Source: an uncultured Pseudomonadota bacterium
Lineage (GTDB): Bacteria > Myxococcota_A > Polyangia > HGW-17
Assembly: GCA_938004375.1 (NCBI GenBank)
Contig: CALKWH010000377.1
Span: forward strand, 1 to 32,537
Reading direction: 5' to 3'
Length of the DNA: 32,537 bases
The notes under the pieces were generated by a model. It searched no databases and was not told the DNA's origin. It worked only from the letters and a program-made list of their open reading frames with translations. The stretch's first letter is position 1; each line of letters opens with the position of its first letter. A program made the position numbers and the translations under genes. Shown piece by piece: positions 18,228 to 26,400 of the stretch.

Positions 18228-19379
18228 CTAGGCGGTGAAATCGAAGGAGAGCTGGGCCTGGAGCCGCATGCGACGGCGCCCGGAGAACAGCAGCCAGGGG
18301 GCGGCCCGGCGCGCCGGCACGTGGAAGGCAGAAAGGTCCGCGGGGTCCGAGAGCGGCTGACGACGACGCGTGTTCACGATACGCGCGGCAGCGCGGGGGC
18401 CGATGCCGGGCACCCGGAGCAGGGACTCGAGGGGGGCTGCGTTGACCTCGAGGGGATAGAACTCGGGGTGCAGGCGGGCCCACATCAACTTGGGATCGGC
18501 TTCGGGGGACAGGGACCCGCGCTCGTCGGTGGGGATCTCGTCGGCGGTGAAGCCGTACTGCCGCAGGAGCCAGTCCGACTGGTAGAGCCTGTGCTCGCGC
18601 CACAGCGGGGTGGGTGCTAGGTGTTCCATGGGCGTCCCCGGCAGGGGGCTGTGGGCGGAGTAATACACCCGCTTGAGCGCCAGGTCGTCGTAGCAACGGC
18701 TCATGAACCCCACGATCTCGCGGTCGGTCTCGCCCGAGGGCCCCACCACGATCTGGGTCGACGCGCCGCGGCAGGCAACCTCGTGGTTTTCACTGATCGC
18801 CTTCACCCGGCGCAGCAGGGACACCAATTCCGCGTCGAAGTCCTTCTCGGGGGCGATGCGCCGCAGGTGCTCGGCGCTCACCGCCTCGAGGTTCACCGAC
18901 ACGCGATCCGCGAGCTGCATGGCCGCCAGGATCTGGTCGTCGCCGATGCCCGGCAGCAACTTCAGATGCAGATAGCCCCGGAAGCGGTACCTGCGGCGCA
19001 CCAGCATCGCGGTCTTGAGCATGTCGTCCATGACCCGGATGGGCCGGTCGCAGATGGCCGAGCTCAGGAACAGCGCCCCCACCTTGCGCTCCTTCATGAG
19101 CATGGAGAAAAACAGGGCCAGTTCGTCGGGCTTGAGCCGGGCGGGATCCGTGAGCCCGTGGGCCCCGAAGGCGCAGTAGCCGCAGCGGTTCACGCAGGCA
19201 TTGCTCATGAGCACCTTGAGCATCCACTGGGTGCGCCCGTCGGGCATCACCGCCGGATACAGCCACTGCCCGGACCCCAGTTTCTTCCGGCCCTCGCCAC
19301 AGGTGCCGCAGGCCAGATCGTGGCGGCCGTCCTGGGCCAGGCGGGTGAGATCGTCGAAGAAACCGGAGGAGAGTTCCAT
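18228..19379 (-). CDS. radical SAM protein with helix-hairpin-helix (putative DNA modification/repair)
   Basis: A 383-residue protein. The radical SAM cluster motif CVNRCGYC gives Cys62, Cys66 and Cys69; a second pair, Cys24 and Cys27 (ACGTC), precedes it. Near residues 315-345 lies a helix-hairpin-helix (LLRVPGIGPRAAARIV). This combination matches the family annotated as putative DNA modification/repair radical SAM protein (TIGR03916). Its usual partner, a uracil-DNA-glycosylase-like protein, is not nearby. The true reaction is unknown. The gene leads a minus-strand run with the ClC, lipoprotein, fhs and TPR/PEGA genes. An inverted repeat at 19386-19405 sits 6 bp before the start codon. Confidence 0.85.
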   Translation of the reverse strand: MELSSGFFDDLTRLAQDGRHDLACGTCGEGRKKLGSGQWLYPAVMPDGRTQWMLKVLMSNACVNRCGYCAFGAHGLTDPARLKPDELALFFSMLMKERKVGALFLSSAICDRPIRVMDDMLKTAMLVRRRYRFRGYLHLKLLPGIGDDQILAAMQLADRVSVNLEAVSAEHLRRIAPEKDFDAELVSLLRRVKAISENHEVACRGASTQIVVGPSGETDREIVGFMSRCYDDLALKRVYYSAHSPLPGTPMEHLAPTPLWREHRLYQSDWLLRQYGFTADEIPTDERGSLSPEADPKLMWARLHPEFYPLEVNAAPLESLLRVPGIGPRAAARIVNTRRRQPLSDPADLSAFHVPARRAAPWLLFSGRRRMRLQAQLSFDFTA

Positions 19380-19385
19380 GGAGAG

Positions 19386-19405
19386 TACCTAACAGATGTC
19401 AGGTA
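19386..19405. promoter_or_regulatory. operator-like 20-bp inverted repeat
   Basis: TACCTAACAG-ATGTCAGGTA: 8 of 10 base pairs match across the dyad (TACCT.ACA / TGT.AGGTA). It lies in the 89-bp divergent gap between the radical SAM gene (minus) and the amidase gene (plus), only 6 bp from the radical SAM ATG. The form resembles operators of dimeric repressors such as TetR-family proteins; the actual regulator is unknown and not encoded nearby. Confidence 0.5.
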
Positions 19406-19468
19406 TATCAGAGGGGGATCCCGGAGGCAAGAATTCCGTTCGCCCGCGGTTTTCCCTACAGTGGGGTC

Positions 19469-20311
19469 ATGCGACGGCTGGTTTTCCTGCTCCCTCTTTT
19501 GCTATGCCTCTGCTCGAGGAACGGTTCTCCTCCCCCAACGTCATCACCGTCACCGTCACCGGCGGAACCGAAGACGGTTCCGCTTAGCGAAACTTCCAGT
19601 TTCGCCCCGGCAATGAAACCGTCACCCTCGCCGTCTCCGCCTCCGTCCCCGGCGGAACCGAAGACGGTTCCGCTCAGCGAAAACCCTGTTTTCGCCCCGG
19701 ACCCCGCCCCCCGGATCGTCGACCGGCCCATCACCTGGAACGCCGAGCGCCGCCGGCTCTCTTTGGAATACCTGGCCCTGCGCCACGGCCTCAAGTCCGA
19801 GGAGCCCGTCATCGCCCCCGTGATGGTCGTGCTCCACGCCACCGAGGGCGCCACCCTCGCGTCCGCCTTCCACACCTTCGACCCCGTGCGCATGCCCGCC
19901 GGCGATCGGCCGACGCTGGCGAAGGCGAGCCCGCTGAACGTGTCCGCCCACTTCCTCGTGGACCGAGACGGCACCCTCGTGCGCCTGTTGCCCGAGACCA
20001 CCTTCGCCCGGCACACGGTGGGCCTCAACTGGTGCGCCATCGGCGTGGAGAACGTGGGCGGCACCCCGAAGACTCCGCTGAACGAGGCCCAGGTCCGAGC
20101 CAGCGCGGATCTGGTGCGCCATCTGGCCCGGCGCTTCCCCATCCGCCACGTGATCGGGCACCACGAGTACCTGGCCTACCGCAAGACCCCCCTGTGGAAG
20201 GAAACCTCGACGACCTATTACACCATCAAGTCCGATCCGGGCGCGCCCTTCATGCAGCAGGTGCGTGCGCGGCTCGCCGATCTGAAGCTCGAGCCGGTGC
20301 CGTCGCCATGA
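19469..20311 (+). CDS. AmpD-type N-acetylmuramoyl-L-alanine amidase lipoprotein
   Basis: A 280-residue protein. The lipoprotein signal ends in LCLC. A Pro/Ser-rich linker with a duplicated AEPKTVPLSE segment (residues 31-40 and 61-70) follows. The amidase_2 domain spans about residues 85-275: VVLHATEG with Zn ligand His123, catalytic Glu194 in IGVENVG, His231 in VIGHHEY, and the KSDPG motif (Lys254, Asp256). It should cleave the amide between MurNAc and L-Ala in peptidoglycan or its fragments, at the envelope. Start ATG at 19469; no strong Shine-Dalgarno sequence. It overlaps the next gene by ATGA. Confidence 0.85.
   Translation: MRRLVFLLPLLLCLCSRNGSPPPTSSPSPSPAEPKTVPLSETSSFAPAMKPSPSPSPPPSPAEPKTVPLSENPVFAPDPAPRIVDRPITWNAERRRLSLEYLALRHGLKSEEPVIAPVMVVLHATEGATLASAFHTFDPVRMPAGDRPTLAKASPLNVSAHFLVDRDGTLVRLLPETTFARHTVGLNWCAIGVENVGGTPKTPLNEAQVRASADLVRHLARRFPIRHVIGHHEYLAYRKTPLWKETSTTYYTIKSDPGAPFMQQVRARLADLKLEPVPSP
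19562..19605. repeat. twin-hairpin repeat, copy 1
   Basis: Two adjacent hairpins inside the amidase linker: GCGGAACCG-aaga-CGGTTCCGC (19562-19583), then GCGAAACT-tcc-AGTTTCGC (19587-19605). The same arrangement recurs 90 bp downstream with compensatory base changes in the second stem. Confidence 0.75.
19652..19695. repeat. twin-hairpin repeat, copy 2
   Basis: The first hairpin is identical to copy 1 (19652-19673). The second is GCGAAAAC-cct-GTTTTCGC (19677-19695). Relative to copy 1, the last two base pairs of the stem changed on both arms, so pairing is kept although the sequence and the encoded residues changed (ETSSF to ENPVF). Confidence 0.75.
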
Positions 20312-20808
20312 GTCAAATTTTCCTCCCCCGTCGCATGTTCGCCGTGAAACACGCGTTCGTGACCGCGGTCCTCGCCGCCGCCCTGGCCACGACGGCCACG
20401 GCCTGCGAGCCCCCCGCCGTGGACCGCACCTGCAACCCGCTGGACCCGTGGTCCTGCCGGGTCGACGGCTTCTTCTGCGGCCAGACCCCCCGGGGCGGGC
20501 GCTGCGTCCCCTGGTCCTGCGGGGACGGCCGGCAGCGGGCGCCCGAAGAGTGCGATCCCGGCGCCGACGTGGACGCCGTGTCCTGCGCCTCCTACATCGG
20601 CGGCACGGGCGTGTTCACCTGCGGCGCCGACTGCCGCTGGGACTTCGCCGGCTGCTCGCGCTGCGGCAACCGCATCCTCAACGGCCTCGAGGACTGCGAC
20701 GGCGAGCGCTTCGCCGACGGCCTCTCCTGCGAGGCCCTGGGCTACTCGGGAGGGCGGCTCGCCTGCCTCCCCTCGTGCCGGATCGACACCAGTTTGTGCA
20801 AACCGTGA
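20308..20808 (+). CDS. cysteine-rich lipoprotein, Myxococcota-type repeat
   Basis: 166 residues from the ATG that overlaps the amidase stop; an internal ATG at 20335 gives a cleaner signal peptide, MFAVKHAFVTAVLAAALATTATAC, with lipobox ATAC. The mature protein is Cys-dense and includes CGNRILNGLEDCDGERFADGLSC, the pattern of the Cys-rich CGNG.. / E.CD repeats found in Myxococcota surface proteins, in two related units (C.DGRQRAPEECDPG... and CGNRILNGLEDCDG...). Exported and disulfide-rich; function unknown. Likely cotranscribed with the amidase. Confidence 0.75.
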   Translation: MSQIFLPRRMFAVKHAFVTAVLAAALATTATACEPPAVDRTCNPLDPWSCRVDGFFCGQTPRGGRCVPWSCGDGRQRAPEECDPGADVDAVSCASYIGGTGVFTCGADCRWDFAGCSRCGNRILNGLEDCDGERFADGLSCEALGYSGGRLACLPSCRIDTSLCKP

Positions 20809-21004
20809 GCCCTGCCGGTCTCCAGCCCGTGGCCGGGCGTGCGGCAATCCGGTGCCGGAAGCTGTCACCCGTGAGAGGGCGGATGGTCTTTCGCGGCGCG
20901 TGACGCATCTTTTCCCGCGCCCGTGTGTCCATTTTCCACTGCCCGCGCGGCCGTGTTTTATGGTACAAACGAAACGCCCGTCGCAACGGGAACAGGTGCC
21001 ACCC
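20809..21004. promoter_or_regulatory. intergenic region before the PhaR-type gene
   Basis: 196 bp without a supported gene. The last 75 bases become T-rich and contain TTTTCC (20932-20937) and TATGGT (20959-20964), which could be a promoter but at a spacing longer than ideal. An in-frame ATG at 20960 would extend the downstream protein by 15 residues. Confidence 0.3.
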
Positions 21005-21538
21005 ATGACGACCGACTCCGCCGAACCGAAACCGGGCCCCCTGCGCACCATCAAGCGCTACCCCAACCGGAAGTTGTACGACACCTCCCAGAGCAGCTAC
21101 ATCACGCTGCGCACCCTCTCGGACCTGATCCGGGGTGGCGAGGAGATTCAGGTCGTGGACTACCTCTCCGGCTCCGACATCACCCACGAAATCCTGTTGC
21201 AGATCATCCGTACCGACGAGAAGAAGTGGAAGTTGTTCCCCATCTCCTCCCTGGTGGCCCTGATCCGCAGCGGCGGCCTGGTCAGCAACTTCCGCACCGA
21301 GCTCGACGCGCGGGTGCAGGAGCTCCCCGGCATGGAGGACGTGCGCTCCTACCTCGAGCCCTTCCAGGCGCGCTTCGAGGAGTGGCAGGCCCGCGTGGAG
21401 CAGCAACTGCAGACCCTGTGGGAGGTGCCTCACGCCCTGGTGACCAAGGAGGTCGACGGCCTGCGCGAGCGCATCTCCCAGTTGGAGAAACTGGTGCAGG
21501 AGTTGCGCAGCAAAATCGAACCCGGCGAGAAGAAATAG
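21005..21538 (+). CDS. phaR: PhaR-type polyhydroxyalkanoate regulator
   Basis: A 177-residue protein. Residues 13-75 match the PHB/PHA accumulation regulator DNA-binding domain, with the hallmark TIKRYPNRKLYDTSQSSYITL and LSDLI.GG..I.V.D. The C-terminal third is a predicted coiled coil (EVDGLRERISQLEKLVQELRSKI). In known systems PhaR binds DNA and PHA granules to control phasin genes. No PHA synthase or phasin gene is in the window, so the target here may differ. The start ATG at 21005 has a weak AGGTG upstream. It is followed by the PP2C-like gene after 14 bp. Confidence 0.85.
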   Translation: MTTDSAEPKPGPLRTIKRYPNRKLYDTSQSSYITLRTLSDLIRGGEEIQVVDYLSGSDITHEILLQIIRTDEKKWKLFPISSLVALIRSGGLVSNFRTELDARVQELPGMEDVRSYLEPFQARFEEWQARVEQQLQTLWEVPHALVTKEVDGLRERISQLEKLVQELRSKIEPGEKK

Positions 21539-21552
21539 TCGAGGTAACGCCC

Positions 21553-22749
21553 ATGCGATTCCAACTCGAATCCGCCGTCACCAAGCGACAGATCAACGAC
21601 GTCCGCGCGCCGGAGCGCAACCACCCCATCCACGACGCTGCCTCCATCTTCACCTACCGCGACGGCGAGGACGACTGGTCCGTGGTGATCACCCTCGACG
21701 GGGTGTCCGAGTCCAAGAGCGCCGACGGAGAGACCGTGCAGGTCGCCCGGGAGCTCGCCTGGGACCTCGAGGTCCACTGCCGCGAGGCGAAGCCCCGGGA
21801 CATCAAGGACTTCGCCCGCTGGTTCTCGGACAGCGTCGCCAACACCGCCTACCAGGGCAAGGGGGCGACCACCATCTCACTTTTGCGCTTCCATCATCAG
21901 AGCGGCGCCATCGACGGCCTCGCGGTGGGTGACAGCCCGGCTCTGCTGGTGGTACGCCACGAGGGCCGGCTGCAGGCCCAGGTGCTCACTCCGTTGCACG
22001 TGGTGGCCAACGATCCGTCCTCGATCACCCGGCAGTGGCGCTACGGCCTGCCTCTCGAGATCACCGTGTTCCAGTGCGACCTGCCCCAGCCCGCCGGCCA
22101 GGTGTACCTGGTCACCATGAGCGACGGCTACCAGAAGCTCTCCGACGAGGACACCGTGCGCCTGATGGACGACGACGTGCTCGACTCCACGGCCTCGGAG
22201 TTCTATCCGTACTTCACCCGCGTGTACCCACCCGCACCCATCCTGGAGCGGTACCGCACCCTGCGGCCCGACGCGGACGGCGCCGTGCCGTTCTTCCGGC
22301 TGGCCGCGTGCCCGGGGGTGTGGGAGGCCATGTCCGAGGTGTACGAGGCGGCCGACGAGAAGACGCGCCGCAGCATGGCCATCGTCGACTTCGACGTGGA
22401 CCTGGTCTTCGAATATTACAAGAATCCCGCCCGCGTGGCCGACCTGCTCGGCGTGACCGAGGACGATATCGCCCAGTCCTGCCATCCCGCCCTGGCCTGG
22501 ATGCGCAGCGCGGACTTCAACCCCGCCAAGGACGAGAGCGACCTCGAGGGCTACCTGCGCGAGTACGTGCAGGCCACCGTGTTCACGCAGTCGTTCGTCG
22601 AGCTCGTCACCGACGTGCGCTCCGCCGCCTTCGACCGGCCGTCGCTCCAGAAACGCCTGAAGGACTTCGTCGACGGGCTCGATCCCATCGGTGACGACTT
22701 CTCCATCGCCATGCTCGAGATCACCGTGTTCACCACCCCCGCCACCTAG
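21553..22749 (+). CDS. PP2C-like (PPM) phosphatase, divergent
   Basis: A 398-residue protein. PP2C landmarks appear in order: VVITLDGVSES with Asp49, GKGATTISLL (102-111), GLAVGDSPALLV (123-133), VTMSDGY with Asp191, and near the end GDDFSIAMLEI (380-390). The three Asp positions that bind metal are kept, but the usual DGHGG is DGVSE and the N-terminal RxxNED motif is not evident. A long insert lies between residues about 200 and 375. It probably dephosphorylates Ser/Thr on a protein, perhaps with altered metal coordination. GAGGT lies 8 nt before the ATG. It is tightly linked to phaR. Confidence 0.7.
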   Translation: MRFQLESAVTKRQINDVRAPERNHPIHDAASIFTYRDGEDDWSVVITLDGVSESKSADGETVQVARELAWDLEVHCREAKPRDIKDFARWFSDSVANTAYQGKGATTISLLRFHHQSGAIDGLAVGDSPALLVVRHEGRLQAQVLTPLHVVANDPSSITRQWRYGLPLEITVFQCDLPQPAGQVYLVTMSDGYQKLSDEDTVRLMDDDVLDSTASEFYPYFTRVYPPAPILERYRTLRPDADGAVPFFRLAACPGVWEAMSEVYEAADEKTRRSMAIVDFDVDLVFEYYKNPARVADLLGVTEDDIAQSCHPALAWMRSADFNPAKDESDLEGYLREYVQATVFTQSFVELVTDVRSAAFDRPSLQKRLKDFVDGLDPIGDDFSIAMLEITVFTTPAT

Positions 22750-22759
22750 GAGTCGAGAC

Positions 22760-23341
22760 ATGACCGGCATCATCACCGGCCGGGGCGATCGGGGCCTCTC
22801 CGACACCCGCGACCACCAGCGCATCCCCAAGTCCGACCCACGCCTCGAGGCCGTGGGGACCGTGGACGAGCTCTCCTGCTTCATCGGCGCCCTGCGCGTG
22901 CTCCTCGAACCCGCCTCGGAGACGGCCGCCTCCAGAGAGGCGGGCGCCCAGTTGATCGAGCTCCAGCGCGACCTGTACCGCCTCAACGCCGAGCTCGCCA
23001 CCGTCGACCCGGCCCGTCTGGGCGACCTGCGCCTGCTGGGCCCGGGGGACGCGCGCCGCCTCGAGCAATGGACGCACGCGCTCGAAACCCGCGTGACGCC
23101 ACCTGCGGCCTTCGTCCTCCCCGGAGGCGGGAACCCGAAGAGCGCGGCCGCCGACGTGTGCCGCGCCGTGTGCCGCCGCGCCGAGCGCCAGGTCGCCGCC
23201 TTCTTCGCCCGCCAGGGCTCCGCCGACGGCGACACCTCGGCCCTGGTCTTCCTCAACCGCTGCTCGGATTATTTTTTCGTGTTGGCTCTCTCGCTGGCGA
23301 CGAAGCTCGACTACGCGGTCCCTACTCCCGCACGACCGTGA
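22760..23341 (+). CDS. pduO: PduO-type cob(I)alamin adenosyltransferase
   Basis: A 193-residue protein that transfers the adenosyl group of ATP to cob(I)alamin, making coenzyme B12. Family features: N-terminal TGRGD..LSDT and the VGTVDELSCFIGAL helix, then FVLPGG...AADVCRAVCRRAERQV with the conserved Arg/Glu, then FLNRCSDYFFVLAL. An AGGAG Shine-Dalgarno sequence precedes the ATG at 22760. The last 46 bases lie inside an 81-bp repeat that is duplicated at 28791-28871; without the island between the copies, its 3' end would overlap the S41 gene tail to tail. Confidence 0.88.
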   Translation: MTGIITGRGDRGLSDTRDHQRIPKSDPRLEAVGTVDELSCFIGALRVLLEPASETAASREAGAQLIELQRDLYRLNAELATVDPARLGDLRLLGPGDARRLEQWTHALETRVTPPAAFVLPGGGNPKSAAADVCRAVCRRAERQVAAFFARQGSADGDTSALVFLNRCSDYFFVLALSLATKLDYAVPTPARP

Positions 23342-23376
23342 GGAGCAGGTGACCGACCAGGTCCTTGTCGTGGCGC
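23296..23376. repeat. 81-bp direct repeat, left copy
   Basis: Identical over 81 bases to 28791-28871. It covers the 3' end of the adenosyltransferase gene and, on the other strand, a copy of the last coding bases of the S41 protease gene (stop complement CTA at 23322-23324). The identity ends sharply on both sides. Confidence 0.97.
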
Positions 23377-23391
23377 TGTTCATCTTCCTAC

Positions 23392-23420
23392 TTGAAAACA
23401 TCCAATTTTGTCACTAGTAT
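23392..23420 (+). promoter_or_regulatory. candidate promoter of the island operon
   Basis: TTGAAA (23392-23397), 17 bases, TAGTAT (23415-23420), just inside the left junction and upstream of a canonical AAAGGAGG Shine-Dalgarno sequence (23432-23439) and the ATG at 23445. A TATGAT at 23418-23423 is an alternative -10 with 20-base spacing. Confidence 0.4.
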
Positions 23421-23444
23421 GATTTCACTATAAAGGAGGATACC

Positions 23445-26400
23445 ATGGATAAATGTTGCACATTCAGGTGTGGGCTTTTCCAATTTTTCTTTCTATTCTT
23501 ATGGTTCATGGCCCCCCCCCCGACATGGGCTGAACCAACTAACTCCATGTCACCCATCAACCATAGTGGCTGCCTGACCTCTGACCCTGATTTTCCGGTT
23601 GATCTTCGTGGAAACCCGGATCCTGTCAATCCTCGCTTCTCATGGGAGCTTCCCCATTCTCCGTTTGACACGCATTGCGGTTATCTCGATCGCGATGGAG
23701 ATGGCTTACTGGATTGGGCCGAGGCTGAACTAGCCTGGGCATTTCGTCCCTATCTGCAATTTGATAACGATGAGGCCGATGCTGGGAACGATACCCTAAG
23801 TAGTGTCAACGGAATTCATCTCATTTATCAGATTCATCCCCTGGCCGCGAGCCGAGACACAATTACTTTCACCGGACCTGCTATTCGTCTCATTCGTGTT
23901 CGATTTGTACTTCTATTCCGTGAAGACCTCACCCACGCCGGAGACTCGGAAGTCTTCGAACTTGAACTGATCAGCCGTGATGTTCTTTTTCAAAAATGGA
24001 AAATCCATTCCGCCCAATGGCGCCGCTGCACCATGGAGAGTTGGGATTGCTGGTGGATATGGTCTTGGGCTGATTATCTGGCACCAGACCAAATTTGGAA
24101 CTCCGACCATGAATGCATGGAAGACTCCAGACGCCTGTACTGCGATGCTCCCGGTTGCACAAGGGACATCGAACCTGCGCTGGAGGCGCAAGGGCACACG
24201 GAACATGGCGAGCCATGCCATGAAAGTCTCGGATTTTGCCTGCCGACGATCCATGTCAGCAAGGGAAAGCATGGTCTCTACGTGAGCCAGGAAGCCTGTG
24301 AGTCCTGTTACCACGGCTTTTCATTGAGCACCTTCGGAGAGCATGAATACTGCGGGGGTGGGTGGTCTGGTCCGTCATGTCTCGGGCTCCCTGGGGCCAT
24401 GAAAATGGGCCAAGGGTTGGGATATCCAGGATTTCTCCGAACTTCACAATATTACATGCTTAATGGAATTCGTGATGAAAAATTAATAACCAGCACATCG
24501 TTCTATCTGGGTAATATAGGTGAAATACAATATAAGAATTCATTAAACACTACCAAGCAAATTACAATAAATTTCTCACTTGATAACTCTCCATCATCGG
24601 GGCCCATCGGCTCCGTGACACGAAATTGCACTGGCAGTGAAACAGAAATTCAAAATTGGTTTGGCACTCTCACCGATTTGATTGGACAATCCTACGAGAT
24701 CCTTTCCATCGAAACAGAAGATGTCTTTGCCGACCCTGATTTCCTTTTCTATCCGACGCCACCAACGCTGGAGCCACCTTCCATCGGATGCAGAAGTGGT
24801 GCTTTTTCGATGGAGGATCCTCTGGGTTCCCTTCAATCGATTGACGTGATCAATTCGTTAGTCCAGATATCGCGGGCGTCCTACCCCGCGGGCATTTACG
24901 GATTGTATGCCAATTTCGACAATGAGGGGGTCTTGGATTACGGTTATGATAGATTCTGTGGCGGAAAGCGAAATTCACCCGATCCAAATTGTGACGCTGC
25001 CCCGCTCCGAAAAATCTTCAAGCGGTTGCCCCTGGACTTCAACGCATCGCTCTCTTGTCTCAACGAAGGTGGAAGTTGGTTTTCGGACCTCGACCAGGAC
25101 GGCGCACCCGACTTGTTTGACTGTGAACCACTGCATCCACATTTGCAATGGGATATAGACCAGGATGGTATATGTGACCTGCCTCTCACACTTGGGGAAG
25201 TGGCCGCCTGTCAAGCGGTTTGCCACGAGTTGTATCCAATCGTATCGCACGGAAACGAGTCATGCTTAGAGTGTTTCACACGCTGCCAGGCGACATCGGA
25301 TAACTGCTCGCCGTTGATCAGCCGGTTCGGCGTGCCCTACTACGACCAGAACGAAGCCTCCCAATGCCGATCATTGATGCAGAAATTCGACGGTGCGCTC
25401 CTGACCCGGTGCCAGCGGTGGTTTCAGAACCCCGACCAGGCGGATCACAACCAGAACGGGGTAGGCGATCACTGCGAACGCAGGATCTCGGACGTGAGGG
25501 TGGACATCCGATCCGACACGTATGGCATGAACCAGGGTTTCTTCTCGTGGTGCCCGGATCCGACGGCGACCGTGTCGGCGGTCCTGTCCAACGACCGGGA
25601 GATGGGGCCCAGTTCGAAAGAAATGTTGTCGGTGGGGCTGTGCGTGTGCCCGGGACAGACGGAAGCGAGTTGTCGGAGTGATTCGTCAGGACAACTAAGG
25701 TTGCATTGCCCGTCACTTACGGCCCTGGACAACATTGATGGTAATGATTACTCGACCAAAGACTTCGCCTTCGACATATCCACTGGCAGGTATAAATATT
25801 TCTACCATCCCGTGAAGGCAAGCTCCACCCGTGATCTGGGGGTGCTCACGACCCAAGACGAGCTCGAGGCACACGTCGACACCACCACCGTTCGCGTGCC
25901 TACCCAAGAACTATTGGTCCGTTGGCGCGACGCGATTTTCCAGGGTACCCGCATCTTCCTGACCTTCAGGACCGACCGGTTCCGGGAGTTCCCGCAATTC
26001 CTGTCTGAGGACATGCTCGAGACGATCCCGGGAGACCCGATTGTATCCACCCATGATCACTACTCCAAGTTGAAGTTCTCCTCTCCCCAGGTGACCACGA
26101 GCATCCCCACCGAAGACGACTGGAACCCTGAGTCACCCACCGTCGAATATGACCTGATCCATGTCCCGCCGGGTATGTTCTCCTACGATCCTGAAGAAGA
26201 CGACTTGTGCGTCCACTTTCCGCGGCCCGTGGGACAGCCCGTGGGCTACGCCGAAGGCAGCCCGCTGCCAGTGGACCCCCTGTGGGATCCGCCCCGGGAC
26301 CTGCTCGATCCTCTCTTCGGCTGGATCCCGGACGAGGACGGCGCCTGGCGGCTCTTCGGCGTGGATCCGGCGTCCTTCCAGGTGCGCTCCTACGTGGCCC

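Noticed and set aside
18213..18240. Possible third copy of the twin-hairpin repeat between the ClC and radical SAM genes
   Set aside because: It shares only the CGGTTCCGCT 10-mer and loose flanking similarity; the second stem does not form, so chance is likely in this composition.
15738..18620. A 960-codon open frame on the plus strand across the lipoprotein and ClC genes
   Set aside because: Shadow of the ClC and neighbouring genes; composition is His/Gly/Arg-rich and has no domain.
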